From Nitriliruptoraceae bacterium (GTDB lineage Bacteria; Actinomycetota; Nitriliruptoria; Nitriliruptorales; Nitriliruptoraceae), in the NCBI GenBank assembly GCA_003565155.1, contig PXDB01000101.1:1-64000 (forward strand): a DNA stretch of 64,000 bases, given 5' to 3'. Positions 36,795-46,380 of this stretch are shown here, piece after piece (the first letter of the stretch is position 1; each line of letters begins with the position of its first letter). A program made the position numbers and the translations under genes. Below the pieces are notes generated by a model. It was not told where the DNA came from, ran no database searches, and worked only from the letters and a program-made list of their open reading frames with translations.

Positions 36795-37052
36795 TCAGAC
36801 CTCGGCCGGGTCCACGTGGGCCGTGGTACGCGCACGGGTCTTGTGGAAGCGCACCGAGCCGTCCACGAGGGCGAACAGGGTGTCGTCGCCGCCGCGGCCG
36901 ACGTTGACGCCCGGGTGGACCTTGGTGCCCCGCTGGCGAACGATGATGCTGCCGGCGGTGACGCGCTCACCGCCGAAGCGCTTCACGCCGAGTCGCTTGG
37001 CGTTGGAGTCGCGGCCGTTGTTGGAGGAGCCGCCGCCCTTCTTGGTCGACAT
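36795..37052 (-). CDS. rpmA: 50S ribosomal protein L27
   Basis: L27 contributes to the peptidyl-transferase region of the large subunit. From the ATG at 37052 it has 85 residues, beginning [29 protein letters not shown], the standard L27 N-terminus without a cleavable firmicute-type leader. It continues [18 protein letters not shown] and [15 protein letters not shown]. The track extension lies inside rplU and is rejected. One base separates it from the rplU stop. Confidence 0.97.
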   Translation of the reverse strand: MSTKKGGGSSNNGRDSNAKRLGVKRFGGERVTAGSIIVRQRGTKVHPGVNVGRGGDDTLFALVDGSVRFHKTRARTTAHVDPAEV

Positions 37053-37053
37053 G

Positions 37054-37356
37054 TCAGATCCCCTCGATCCGGATGGTGGTGTGCTGTTGACGGTGACCGC
37101 GACGCTTGCGCTGCCGGGACTTGTTCTTGTAGGTGAAGACCCGGATGCGGTCGCCACGGTCATGACCGGTGATGGTCGCGTCCACGCTGCGGCCGGCGAG
37201 GTCCTTCCCGGCGGTGACGGCGCCGGTGTCGTCGACCACCATCACCGGGGTGAGGGTGACGGTGTCGCCGACCGCACCGGCGAGCTTCTCCACGGTGAGT
37301 TGCTGGCCGGGCTCGACCCGGTACTGCTTCCCACCCGTTGCGATGACCGCGTACAC
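37054..37356 (-). CDS. rplU: 50S ribosomal protein L21
   Basis: L21 binds 23S rRNA. The protein is 100 residues from a GTG with AGGAG 6-7 bases upstream: [18 protein letters not shown], then [20 protein letters not shown] and the end HTTIRIEGI. The long track ORF adds a 105-residue Pro/Arg/Ala-rich leader that is probably untranslated 5' sequence. rplU-rpmA form one unit, with obg following after a hairpin. The RNase E/G gene that usually precedes rplU is 7 kb away here. Confidence 0.96.
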   Translation of the reverse strand: MYAVIATGGKQYRVEPGQQLTVEKLAGAVGDTVTLTPVMVVDDTGAVTAGKDLAGRSVDATITGHDRGDRIRVFTYKNKSRQRKRRGHRQQHTTIRIEGI

Positions 37357-37699
37357 GGCAACTCCTGTCGTCCTGTGGCGCGCCGCTTCGGGACCGTCCC
37401 CCGCGTGGCTCGCGGTACGTGGTGGTGCGGAGCGTGGCGGCATCCCGGTGACCGCGTGGCTGCGGGGGGCGCCGGTACCAGCTCCGGTCCGCGACGCTCC
37501 ACCGGGAACGTGACGGAAGGGGGCGGGACAGGTCGGTGCGACGTCGTGCTGATCGAGCGATGTCGGCGCAGCACGAACGCCCACACCGATGACGCTGGGA
37601 CGGAACGGTACCGGCACGCGCGGTGACCGGTCAACCGGGGCCGGCTTCCCGTCACGGCCGGGGCCTGGCACCCTCGCGCCACGCCGTCGGAGGGTCGAG
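37357..37699. other. 343-bp divergent spacer between rplU and the sucrase/ferredoxin-like gene
   Basis: No gene is supported. It contains the candidate rplU promoter and, from that promoter, a leader of about 240 nt. The other strand carries the ribosome-binding site of the next gene near 37690 (GGAGGGTCGAG). Confidence 0.5.
37605..37634 (-). promoter_or_regulatory. Candidate sigma-70 promoter for rplU-rpmA
   Basis: On the minus strand, TTGACC (37634-37629), an 18-base spacer and TACCGT (37610-37605) fit a -35/-10 pair. Transcription would begin near 37598, giving a long leader of about 240 nt. Confidence 0.4.
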
Positions 37700-38611
37700 G
37701 TGTCCGCACCGAACTGCAGTGGTCAGGCCCGCGCGCTCGCGGAGCCGATGCCGGGTACCGCGAGCCCTGCCCGCGGCTACCTCCTCATCGAGCAGCCGGG
37801 GAGCTGGGGCCGCAAGGCGGTCACCGAGTCCGACCTCGACCCCTCGCTCGGTGGCCGCCTCGAGGAGCGGGCCGCCGGGGCGGGCGTGAAGGTGCTGCTC
37901 ACCCGCAGGCCGGGATCCCACCCCCGACAGCGGCAGGTGCGCCACCGCATCGCTCTGGTCCACACCGGCCCGCGTCCCTGGATGGAGACGTGCGAGCTGG
38001 GATCGGACGCCCTGGCCGAGGTGGATCCGACGGTGTGCGCGGCGCCGGACCCCCCGGGGCGCGGCCACCGCGACGACCGACCACGCTGGTTGGTGTGCAC
38101 CCACGCCAGACGTGATCGTTGCTGCGCGACCCTGGGGCGCCCCATCGCGGACACCCTGGCCGCGCTGCACCCCGAGGCCACCTGGGAGGTCAGCCACCTC
38201 GGCGGTCACCGCTTCGCCGGCACCATGCTGGTGCTTCCCCACGGCCTGGTCTACGGCCGGCTCGACGTCGCCGGCGCCACCGAGGTGGTCAACCGCCACC
38301 TCGCCGGCCGTATCGACCTGTCGCGTCTCCGGGGCCACGCCCACCGCAGCCGTCTCGCCCAGCTCGCCGAGGTCGCGGCCCGACGCCACCTCGGCGTGGA
38401 CGCGATCGGCGCCGTCACGGTCACCGACGAGCCGGCCCAGGGCCCGCAGGTGGACGGCCAGCCCGTGCAGCTCGCGCTCATGGTGGCCGGCCGGCAGGTC
38501 CAGGTCACCATCGCCGCGCACCGCGACGAACGGGCGCGGCAGCTGTCCTGTGACGGGGAGCTGGAGTCCCCGGTACAGCTGGCGGTCACGGGCGTCGAGG
38601 TGGTCGGCTGA
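37700..38611 (+). CDS. Sucrase/ferredoxin-like family protein (thioredoxin-like fold)
   Basis: The 303-residue protein carries the family motif WLVCTHARRDRCCATLGRPIADTL. Its cysteines resemble those of thioredoxin-like [2Fe-2S] ferredoxins in the Suc_Fer-like family. SHLGGHRFAGTMLVLPHGLVYGRL is also typical. The N-terminal part has SAPNCSGQARALAEPMPGTA and YLLIEQPGSWGRKAV. The function is unproven; redox or iron-sulfur binding is likely. The GTG at 37700 has GGAGGGTCGAG just upstream. It is a lone plus-strand gene ending 26 bases from the convergent aldehyde dehydrogenase gene. Confidence 0.83.
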   Translation: MSAPNCSGQARALAEPMPGTASPARGYLLIEQPGSWGRKAVTESDLDPSLGGRLEERAAGAGVKVLLTRRPGSHPRQRQVRHRIALVHTGPRPWMETCELGSDALAEVDPTVCAAPDPPGRGHRDDRPRWLVCTHARRDRCCATLGRPIADTLAALHPEATWEVSHLGGHRFAGTMLVLPHGLVYGRLDVAGATEVVNRHLAGRIDLSRLRGHAHRSRLAQLAEVAARRHLGVDAIGAVTVTDEPAQGPQVDGQPVQLALMVAGRQVQVTIAAHRDERARQLSCDGELESPVQLAVTGVEVVG

Positions 38612-38637
38612 CGCGCCCGCGGCACGGGGGACAGGTG

Positions 38638-40401
38638 TCAGCCGCGCAGCGCGTGCCAGGCCATCGTCGCCAGGGTGCGGGGCTGCAACCCGAGGGTCAG
38701 ATCGGCCAGCCGAGGGGAGAGCCGGTCCATCCGGGAGTGGGTGTGCAACCAGGGTGGGGTCAGCGGCGGACGCCACGGCCCCCGGATCACGGTCTTCTCC
38801 ACGTCCTCGAGCAGGAAGGTGTTGTGGGCGGTGCCGCTGCCGGACTGGATGTCGGTGAGCTCGTTGCCGGCGTAGGCACCCCAGGGGGTGGACACGAACA
38901 GGAAGTTGATCCCGGCCCACAGGTTCACGCCCACGGACCCGTAGTGCAGCTGCTCGACGGCCCGCTCCACCGCTGCCGCGACCTCCGGGTCCGCCAGCGA
39001 GCGGGGGTGCACCAGCAGCGTGGCGGAGAGGTTCCCCCACAGCTGGTCGTTGCACAGCCGCACCGCCTCCTCGATGAACGCCGGCACGGAGCGGGGGGTG
39101 TCGAGCGCGGTCTCGCTGATCACCCCGCAGAAGGACTCGGTGGTGAACACCACGTCGTCGGTGGCGTCGGGATCGACGTCAGGGATCAGGGTGAAGGGCA
39201 GGCCGCCCTCCACCGCGGCGCCGAGCTGTTCCGCCTGGCGGTGGGCGGAGACGAACAGCTCGTAGCGGTCCTCGGCACCCGGGTAGTAGAAGCGTCGGGG
39301 GGTGGCCCGGCGGAGCGAGTCGCGGACCGCGTCGAGCAGATCCGGGCGCTTCGCCCAGGACCGGTGCTGGATGATGACGTCGCCGGCGACGCAGTTGAAG
39401 CCGGCGTTGTTGACCAGCATCGACGCGATGTGGTCGCCCTGGAAGGCGAGGTCTCTGTCGGTCCACGGCCCGGGCACCACGATGACCGGGCTCACGTCCC
39501 CGAGTTCGGAGGTGATGGGCACCTCGATACGCGGTCGGCCCTCTGCGCGGCGCTGGATGGCCTCCTCACCGGTCCCGAACACGATCGCGTCGTGGGTGCG
39601 GTCGGAGCCGGTGATGTGGATCCCGGCGATATCGGGGTGCTCGGTGAGCATCCGACCGACCGCAGCGCCACCGTGGATGATGCGCACCAGGTCCGCCTCG
39701 ATGAGCGGCGCGAAGGCGGCCGCGATGTGGGGACCGAGGTGGGCGTTGACCGGGTTCATCTTCAGCGCCACGACCCGGTCGAGGGCGAAGAGCTGGTAGA
39801 GCGCGTCCATCGGGCCGATGGAGGACACGTTGCCGGCACCGAGCACCACGGCGACACCCGGCTCGCGGACGTGATCGATGCGGTAGCTGCGGCCCATCCG
39901 CTCGCGGGCCTGGTCGAGGGTGACCCCGGGGGTCAGCCACGCCTCGGCGGTCAGCCCACTGTGCACCACCCGGTCGAGGCGGTCACCCGGTACCACGTCC
40001 ACCACCACCCGGGCGCCCTCGGTCCGCATGGCCGGTGGCTGGGGTCGACCGGTGGCGGCGATGTCGGTCAGGGTGGCGTGCAGCAACTGCAGGTTGCGGA
40101 GCACGAAGTAGGGGCCGGTGCCCCAGTCCTCACCGCTGAGCTCGCTGTCCGGGTCGATGCCCTTCGCCTCTGCGGCGCTGCGGGCCCACCCGGCGCCCGC
40201 GGCGTGGGTGGTGCGCTGGAGCTGCTCGAGGAGGGCGAGCCGCTCGGTGATGGTGGTGGCACACCACCCGGGCGCGCTCGCGGTCAGCGTCGCGACCGCC
40301 TGGTCCACCTCGGCGGTGGTGGCATCCCGTTGCGGTGTCCCGACGGTCGCCGCTGTCGGCGATCCGGCGCCCCCTGGCTCGAGCGGCGTGGTTGCGGTCA
40401 C
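38638..40401 (-). CDS. Aldehyde dehydrogenase family protein
   Basis: The 587-residue NAD(P)-dependent dehydrogenase has VREPGVAVVLGAGNVSSIGP in the nucleotide fold, VALKMNPVNAHLGP, and HITGSDRTHDAIVFGTG. The catalytic cysteine is in NNAGFNCVAGDVIIQ, and a C-terminal oligomerisation part (SVGVNLWAGINFLFVSTPWGAYAGN) follows. It is longer than a usual 480-500-residue ALDH, with extra N- and C-terminal segments. The substrate is unknown. The GTG at 40401 follows GGGGAGGTGG at usable spacing; the track adds 25 residues. Confidence 0.87.
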   Translation of the reverse strand: MTATTPLEPGGAGSPTAATVGTPQRDATTAEVDQAVATLTASAPGWCATTITERLALLEQLQRTTHAAGAGWARSAAEAKGIDPDSELSGEDWGTGPYFVLRNLQLLHATLTDIAATGRPQPPAMRTEGARVVVDVVPGDRLDRVVHSGLTAEAWLTPGVTLDQARERMGRSYRIDHVREPGVAVVLGAGNVSSIGPMDALYQLFALDRVVALKMNPVNAHLGPHIAAAFAPLIEADLVRIIHGGAAVGRMLTEHPDIAGIHITGSDRTHDAIVFGTGEEAIQRRAEGRPRIEVPITSELGDVSPVIVVPGPWTDRDLAFQGDHIASMLVNNAGFNCVAGDVIIQHRSWAKRPDLLDAVRDSLRRATPRRFYYPGAEDRYELFVSAHRQAEQLGAAVEGGLPFTLIPDVDPDATDDVVFTTESFCGVISETALDTPRSVPAFIEEAVRLCNDQLWGNLSATLLVHPRSLADPEVAAAVERAVEQLHYGSVGVNLWAGINFLFVSTPWGAYAGNELTDIQSGSGTAHNTFLLEDVEKTVIRGPWRPPLTPPWLHTHSRMDRLSPRLADLTLGLQPRTLATMAWHALRG

Positions 40402-40509
40402 CGGCCACCTCCCCTGTCCGGGGGCATCGTACGTCGCGTCCGCGCTGCGGCGGTAGCCGGGGACGCAGCCGGACACCGCACCGTCGTGGTCGGGGCGGCC
40501 TGCCGCCGC

Positions 40510-42345
40510 TCACGAAGCAGTGCCCACCCCGCTCACCCCGCGGGTCCAGCTGGCATGGAGCCGGCCGTACACCCCGCCCTCAGCGACGAGATCGTGGTGG
40601 TGGCCGCGCTGGACGAGCACGCCCTGGTCGAAGACCAGCACCTCGTCGGCGGCCTCCGCGGTGGAGAGCCGGTGGGCGATGGTCACCGTGGTCCGCCCCG
40701 AGGTGAGCCCCACCAGGGCGCGCTGGGTGCGGACCTCCGTGGCCGGGTCCACCGCCGAGGTGGCCTCGTCCAGCACCAGCAGGTCCGGGTTGGCCACGTA
40801 GGCGCGGGCCAGCGCCACCAGCTGCCGCTCCCCCGCTGACAGCGAGTCGCCGCGCTCGCCGACACGGGTGTCGAGGTGATCGGGGAGCTCCTCGACCCAC
40901 TGGTCGAGGCCGAGCTCCAGCATCGCCAGGGCGAGGTCGTCGTCGCTGATCCCGCTGCGTCCCATCCGGATGTTGTCCGCGATGGTGCCGTCGAACAGGG
41001 CCCCGTCCTGGGGCACCATCACCACCCGGCGCCTGAGGGAGTCGAAGCGCACCTCATCCACGGGGACGCCCCCGAGCAGCACCCGGCCCTCGAACGGGTC
41101 CATCAGCCGGGTGAGCAGCTTGGCGAAGGTGGTCTTCCCGGACCCGGTCTCGCCCACCACCGCGACCCGGGTCCGCGGGGCGATCTCCACATCGACGTCG
41201 TCGAGCACCACCGGACCGGTCGCCTCCCGCGAGACCTCACCGGGACGTGGGTAGCGGAAGGACACCTGCGAGAAGCGGATGCCGAGCGGGCCCGGCGGCA
41301 GCGCACGACCGTCCTCCCCGGGATCCGCCACGTCCGGCTCGAGGTCGAGCACGTCGAGGACGCGACGCCACCCAGCCACGGCGGTCTGGCCCTCGTTGAT
41401 CACCTCGGCGGCGATCAGGACGGGGTCGATGAACAGGGTGATGAGGAACAGGAACGCCAGGACCGTGCCCACGGTCACCTGGTCGTCCACCCCGAGCAGC
41501 ACGCCACCCACCACCGCGGCGGCGGTGGCCACGGCCCCGAAGACCTCACCGGTGCCGGAGAACAGCGACGAGTAGCCGCCCGCCCTCACCGCGGCCCTGC
41601 GGTGGTCCTCGATGGCGCTGTCGAGCCGGTCCTGGGTGCGCTGCTCGATGCCGTAGGCCCGCACGACGGGGGCACCCACCACGGTCTCCGCCAGCACCCC
41701 GAGCATGGCCCCGACCCGCTCGCGCACGATCATGTAGGCCACGGTGAGGCGGCGCTGGAACCAGCGTGCCCCCAGCATGAAGGGCACGAACACCACCAGC
41801 ACGATCAGCGTCAGGCGCCAGGAGTAGACGAACATCACCAGCGTGGCGACGGTGAGCTGGCCGGTGGCGGTGATCAGGTTCAGACCGGCCCACTGCATGA
41901 AGCGGCTGATCTCGTCGATGTCGGAGGTGACCCGCGAGACCAGGGACCCGCGCTGCTGGGTGGCCTGGTGCAGCATCGACAGGTCGTGGATGTGCCGGAA
42001 GGCCCGTACCCGCAGGCTGGACAGGGCGGTCTCGACCACCGCTGCCAGGCGGTAGTTCATCGCCCCGCTGGCCAGGGCGGTGATGAGCACGGCCACTCCG
42101 GCGGCGGCCACGACGGTGATGACCGCGCGGATGTCCAGCCCGGCGCCCCCCTCCAGGCCGTCGTCGATGGTGCGTTGCACGGCGATGGGCACGATCGCGC
42201 GCCCGGCGGTCGCCAACAGCGCCAGCAGCATCGTGACCGTCAGGCCGACCCGCAGCTCCGGGGACAGCGCCAGGCCCCGCCGCAGGGTCCGCCACGCCCC
42301 GTCGGGACCGGGCGCAGCGCCCACCGGTGCGGTGGTCGCGCTCAT
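40510..42345 (-). CDS. ABC exporter half-transporter with canonical catalytic site
   Basis: The 611-residue protein has six N-terminal membrane spans (ABC type-1 domain, about 1-320) and an ATPase domain. Visible motifs are Walker A VVGETGSGKTTFAK, an altered signature DSLSAGERQLVALARA, Walker B LLVLDEATSAVD with the catalytic Glu, and H-loop TIAHRLSTAE. The ATG overlaps the stop of the second half-transporter (ATGA), so the two subunits are made together. The substrate is unknown; drug/lipid exporters of the BmrCD or TM287/288 type are the closest architecture. Confidence 0.92.
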   Translation of the reverse strand: MSATTAPVGAAPGPDGAWRTLRRGLALSPELRVGLTVTMLLALLATAGRAIVPIAVQRTIDDGLEGGAGLDIRAVITVVAAAGVAVLITALASGAMNYRLAAVVETALSSLRVRAFRHIHDLSMLHQATQQRGSLVSRVTSDIDEISRFMQWAGLNLITATGQLTVATLVMFVYSWRLTLIVLVVFVPFMLGARWFQRRLTVAYMIVRERVGAMLGVLAETVVGAPVVRAYGIEQRTQDRLDSAIEDHRRAAVRAGGYSSLFSGTGEVFGAVATAAAVVGGVLLGVDDQVTVGTVLAFLFLITLFIDPVLIAAEVINEGQTAVAGWRRVLDVLDLEPDVADPGEDGRALPPGPLGIRFSQVSFRYPRPGEVSREATGPVVLDDVDVEIAPRTRVAVVGETGSGKTTFAKLLTRLMDPFEGRVLLGGVPVDEVRFDSLRRRVVMVPQDGALFDGTIADNIRMGRSGISDDDLALAMLELGLDQWVEELPDHLDTRVGERGDSLSAGERQLVALARAYVANPDLLVLDEATSAVDPATEVRTQRALVGLTSGRTTVTIAHRLSTAEAADEVLVFDQGVLVQRGHHHDLVAEGGVYGRLHASWTRGVSGVGTAS

Positions 42346-44264
42346 CGCCCCTCCCCCGGCGGATCAGCGGGTCGCCCGGCGGCGGCCCGCTCCCGGGCGT
42401 CCTCGGCGTAGGCGGTGACCAGCTCACGGTAGGAGGCGTCCTCGGCGAGCAGTTGCTCGTGGGGTCCTCGCGCCTGGACGGCCCCGTCGGCGAGGAACAC
42501 CACCTCGTCGGCGAGCACGATGGAACCCTGCCGGTAGGCGACCACCACCACCGTGGCGGGCAGCTGCGCATCGGCCAGGCCGCGCAGGATCTCGGACTCC
42601 ACCGCCGGGTCCACCGCCGAGGTGGCGTCGTCGAGCACCAGCAGGCGTGGACGGCGCACCAGCGCGCGGGCCAGGGCGATCCGCTGGCGCTGGCCACCGG
42701 ACAGCGTCGCGCCGCGTTCGCCGACCATGGTGTCGTAGCCGTGCTCGAGGGCCCGGATGAACCCGTCGGCCCGGGCGAGCCGCGCGGCGGCAAGGACCTC
42801 GTGCTCAGGGACCTCGGCGCCGAGGGTGATGTTCTCCCGCACCGTGTCGTCGAACAGGAAGGCCTCCTGGAACACGATCGCCACGTGCGCGGCGAGCTGG
42901 TCCCGGGCCAGATCGGGGAGCTGGCGGGCGTCGAAGGTGATCCGGCCGGCGTCAGGGTCGTAGAGGCGCACCAGCAGGGAGGCGATGGTGGACTTGCCGG
43001 AGCCCGTCGCCCCCACCAGGGCGATGGTGCGGCCCGCGTCGACGTCGAAGGTGACCGAGCGCACCCCCCGTCGATGCCCGTCCGCCCCGTCACCGTCCGC
43101 CCCGGCTCCGGTGGCGGCGGCGCTGCCGACGGGGTCTGGCCCGGAGAGGTGTTCCCGCACGGTGTCGGGATGGCGGAACCCGACGGCCTCCAGCGAGGTG
43201 GGCGCGCCGCCCTCGCCGCCGCCCGGCGCCTCGCCGTAGACCATCCGCTCGGTGGCCCGGAGCACACGGGAGACCCGGTCCCAACCGACCACGGCCCGCG
43301 GGAGCTCACCGAGCAGCCACCCGAACACCCGCATCGGCAGGGCCACCAGCCGGAACAGGTACGCGAACTGCACCAGGTCGCCCGGAGTGAGGGCGCCGTC
43401 GCGCACCCGGAAGGCGCCCACCAGCAGCACCAGCAGGATCCCGACGTTGGGCAGTGCCTCGATGACGGGGTCGAAGAAGGCCCGCAGCCGCCCCACGCGG
43501 ATCATCTTGTCACGCAGGTCCTCCGAGACGGTGCGGAAGCGGTCCTCCTCGGCCCGCTCCCGGCCGAGGGTCTTGACCACCAGCGCGGCGTCGAAGGACT
43601 CGTGCGCGACCTCGGCCACCTCGGCGCGGGCCTGCTGGGCGACGGTGGCCGCGGAGCGCATCCGGCGCTGGTAGAACCAGTTCGCGAAGGCCAGCAGGGG
43701 CCCCACCGCGAAGCCGATCGCCGCCAGCGCCGGGTCGGTCACGATCAACAGCCCGGCGGTCAGCACCAGCAGCAGGCTCGCACCGAGCGCCATCGGCAGC
43801 GGTGCCGCCACGAAGAACGCGGACTCCACGTCCGCGTTGGCGTTGGACAACAGCTCGCCCGTGGGATGTCGCCGGTGCCAGGCGATCGGCAGCTCGAGGT
43901 AGCGCCGCGTGACCCGCCGGCGGTAGGTCGCCTGCAGCCGGAACTGGGCGTGGTAGGCGCCGAGGCGGCGGGCGACCACACCGATGGCCTTGAGGAGCGC
44001 CACTCCCAGGATCGCGGTGACCGCCAGGACCACGACCCCCCACTCGATCGCACCCGCGGCGAAGGTGGGGAGGAGGACCTCGTCGGTGATCCAGCCGAGG
44101 ACCAGCGACGAGAGCACCATCATCACCGCGTACAGGACCGAGCCGGTGATACCGACGGTGAATGGACGTGGGGCGCCGCGCAGGGCCACGCCCACCACCG
44201 CAAGGCCACGACGCACCAGCCCGTCGTCGGACGGGTCGCGCGGGGTGGGGCGGGCGGTGGCGGT
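42342..44264 (-). CDS. ABC exporter half-transporter with degenerate catalytic site
   Basis: The protein has about 640 residues from the GTG at 44264. It has a six-span ABC type-1 domain and an ATPase domain with Walker A LVGATGSGKSTIAS and canonical signature ATLSGGQRQRIALARA. Its Walker B reads LLVLDDATSAVD (Asp in place of the catalytic Glu), and the H-loop position reads VVAYRQGS (Tyr for His). A Gly/Ala-rich insert of about 45 residues lies just before the nucleotide-binding domain. The pattern mirrors the degenerate subunit of heterodimeric exporters. The track start at 44366 adds a low-complexity leader. Confidence 0.9.
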   Translation of the reverse strand, partial: TATARPTPRDPSDDGLVRRGLAVVGVALRGAPRPFTVGITGSVLYAVMMVLSSLVLGWITDEVLLPTFAAGAIEWGVVVLAVTAILGVALLKAIGVVARRLGAYHAQFRLQATYRRRVTRRYLELPIAWHRRHPTGELLSNANADVESAFFVAAPLPMALGASLLLVLTAGLLIVTDPALAAIGFAVGPLLAFANWFYQRRMRSAATVAQQARAEVAEVAHESFDAALVVKTLGRERAEEDRFRTVSEDLRDKMIRVGRLRAFFDPVIEALPNVGILLVLLVGAFRVRDGALTPGDLVQFAYLFRLVALPMRVFGWLLGELPRAVVGWDRVSRVLRATERMVYGEAPGGGEGGAPTSLEAVGFRHPDTVREHLSGPDPVGSAAATGAGADGDGADGHRRGVRSVTFDVDAGRTIALVGATGSGKSTIASLLVRLYDPDAGRITFDARQLPDLARDQLAAHVAIVFQEAFLFDDTVRENITLGAEVPEHEVLAAARLARADGFIRALEHGYDTMVGERGATLSGGQRQRIALARALVRRPRLLVLDDATSAVDPAVESEILRGLADAQLPATVVVVAYRQGSIVLADEVVFLADGAVQARGPHEQLLAEDASYRELVTAYAEDARERAAAGRPADPPGEGR

Positions 44265-44381
44265 CACCGCGCCGAGGGTAGCCAGCGCAGCCAGGGTGCT
44301 TCGACGTCGAGATATCTGGATGCTGTGGCGCGGTTCGCCCCGGACCGGATGGACCGGCGGGCGCACGGCCCTGGGGGTCGG

Positions 44382-46361
44382 TCACTCGAGTTCGCTGATG
44401 ACCCCCCGTCCCTCGCAGGCCTCGCAGGTGTGGCTGAAGGACTCCAACAGCCCCTGGCTCACGTTCTTGCGCGTCATCTGCACCAGGCCGAGCTTCGAGA
44501 CCTCCGACACCCGGGTCTTCGTCCGGTCCCGGAGCAGCTCACGCTGCAACCTCCTGACGACCTGCTCCTGGTTCGCCTTCAGCAGCATGTCGATGAAATC
44601 GATCACGATGATGCCGCCCATGTCGCGCAGACGGAGCTGGCGCACGATCTCATCCGCCGCCTCGAGGTTGGTGCGCAGCACGATCTCCTCGAGGTTGGTG
44701 TCCTTGCTGCCGGTGAAGCGACCGGTGTTGACGTCGATCACCTTCATCGCCTCGGTGGACTCGATGATCAGGTAGCCCCCCGACGGCAACCACACCTTGC
44801 GCCCCATCGCCTTGCGGAGCTGTTCAGCGACGTCGTAGGCGTCGAACAACGGCGGCAGGCTCGCCCGCCGCTCGGCGGCTGCAGCGAGATCGACCGGCCC
44901 GAGCAGGCGGTCGGCATCATCCGCACTCCGGGTGGACCCGCCCGCTGGCGCCGTGGCGGGCACCTCGCCGACCTCCAGGGGTGGCGCCCCGGCGGCGCGG
45001 GCCCGCGCGTCGGCCGTGGGGGCGCCGTACAGCTCCACCTTGTCGAGCAGCTCCGGTGCCACCTCGTCGAGGTAGCCGCGGACCTGGCGGTAGAGGTCCT
45101 CGTCGTCGACGATCGCGCGCTCGAACTCCGGGCCGAAGTTGTCCCGGATCACCTTCACCACCAGCGGCGGCTCCTCGTAGACCGCGGTGAGCGCATCCGC
45201 ACCCTCGGCGGCCTGCTCGACCCGCTGCCACTTGGCGAGGAGGCGCTCGAGGTCGGCCAGGATCTGCTCCTCGCTGGCGCCCTCGGCGGCGGTGCGCACG
45301 ATGATGCCGTGCTCGGCGGGCTTGACCTTCTTGACCACCCGGCGCAGCCGGTCACGTTCGCGGTCGGTCAGCTTGCGGGAGATCCCGAACAGATCGGAGT
45401 TCGGGGCGAGCACCATGTAGCGGCCCGCCAGCGACAGGTGCATGGTCAGCCGGGGCCCCTTGGAGCCCATGGGGTCCTTGGTGACCTGCACGAGGACCTT
45501 CTGGCCCGGCTTGAGGGCGTTCTCGATGCGCTGGGCGTCACCCTCCTCGAGATCGAGCTCGTCGTAGAGCACCTCTCCGGCGTAGAGGACCCCGTTGCGG
45601 CCCTTCCCGATGTCGAGGAAAGCCGCCTCCATACCGGCGAGGACGTTCTGGACCCGCGCCATGTAGATGTTGCCGACGAAGGTCACGTCCTCCTTCCGCG
45701 TGACGTAGTGCTCGACCACCGTGCGGTCCTCGAGGACACCGATCTGGGTGCGTTCCTGCTGGGAGGTCACCAGCATCGTGCGCGGTGGACCCTCCAGGAT
45801 CGCGCGCCGCACCTCCTCGGAGACCCCGCCCGTGCGCTGCGGCGTCCGCCGGCCACCGCCGTTGCCGCCACCGCTGCGACGTCCGCCCCGTTTGGCCGCC
45901 ATGCGGGTGCCGCCCTTGGCGATGGCGTCCTCCACGGCACGGTCGGCGCCCGCGCCTTCGGCCGTATCGGTGCGCTGCGCACCGCTGCCGTCAGCCTCCC
46001 GGCGATCGCCACCATCGTCGCGGTCCGTCGACCCGGCGTCCCGGGACGGCCTCCCGCCACCACCGGCGCGCACGGCCTCTGCCGCGGCAGGGGCCGCGGC
46101 ATCCGTACCAGCGGCGTCCCCGTCAGCGTGTTGACCGCCGTCACCCTCGGTGCCGCCACCACCGCTCCGGCGGCCACGTCCCCGTCCACGGCGCCCGCGG
46201 CGCCGCCGGCGACGCGCGCCGTCACCGGACGGACGCTCATCGGACGTGGCGGCGCCCTCGTCCGTGGTGGCGGTGCCCTCGGTCGCGGTGGCGTCCGGCT
46301 CCTGATCGGTCTGCGGGTTGGCCTTGTGGTTGGCCTGCTGTTCGGTGTCGTGGTCGGTCAC
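44382..46361 (-). CDS. rne: Ribonuclease E/G
   Basis: This endoribonuclease starts mRNA decay and processes rRNA. The 659-residue protein has an acidic/basic disordered N-terminus of about 200 residues (Thr/Glu repeats, then [15 protein letters not shown]), as in actinobacterial RNase E. An S1 domain follows (VGNIYMARVQNVLAGMEAAFLDIG). The DNase I-like catalytic part carries IDVNTGRFTGSKDTNLEEIV and LRLRDMGGIIVIDFIDM with the metal-binding aspartates. The C-terminal zinc-link cysteines are CEAC. There is no long C-terminal scaffold. rplU does not follow it directly; the next gene downstream is the ABC exporter. Confidence 0.95.
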   Translation of the reverse strand: MTDHDTEQQANHKANPQTDQEPDATATEGTATTDEGAATSDERPSGDGARRRRRRGRRGRGRGRRSGGGGTEGDGGQHADGDAAGTDAAAPAAAEAVRAGGGGRPSRDAGSTDRDDGGDRREADGSGAQRTDTAEGAGADRAVEDAIAKGGTRMAAKRGGRRSGGGNGGGRRTPQRTGGVSEEVRRAILEGPPRTMLVTSQQERTQIGVLEDRTVVEHYVTRKEDVTFVGNIYMARVQNVLAGMEAAFLDIGKGRNGVLYAGEVLYDELDLEEGDAQRIENALKPGQKVLVQVTKDPMGSKGPRLTMHLSLAGRYMVLAPNSDLFGISRKLTDRERDRLRRVVKKVKPAEHGIIVRTAAEGASEEQILADLERLLAKWQRVEQAAEGADALTAVYEEPPLVVKVIRDNFGPEFERAIVDDEDLYRQVRGYLDEVAPELLDKVELYGAPTADARARAAGAPPLEVGEVPATAPAGGSTRSADDADRLLGPVDLAAAAERRASLPPLFDAYDVAEQLRKAMGRKVWLPSGGYLIIESTEAMKVIDVNTGRFTGSKDTNLEEIVLRTNLEAADEIVRQLRLRDMGGIIVIDFIDMLLKANQEQVVRRLQRELLRDRTKTRVSEVSKLGLVQMTRKNVSQGLLESFSHTCEACEGRGVISELE

Positions 46362-46380
46362 GGGAGGCTCGCTCTGGGTG

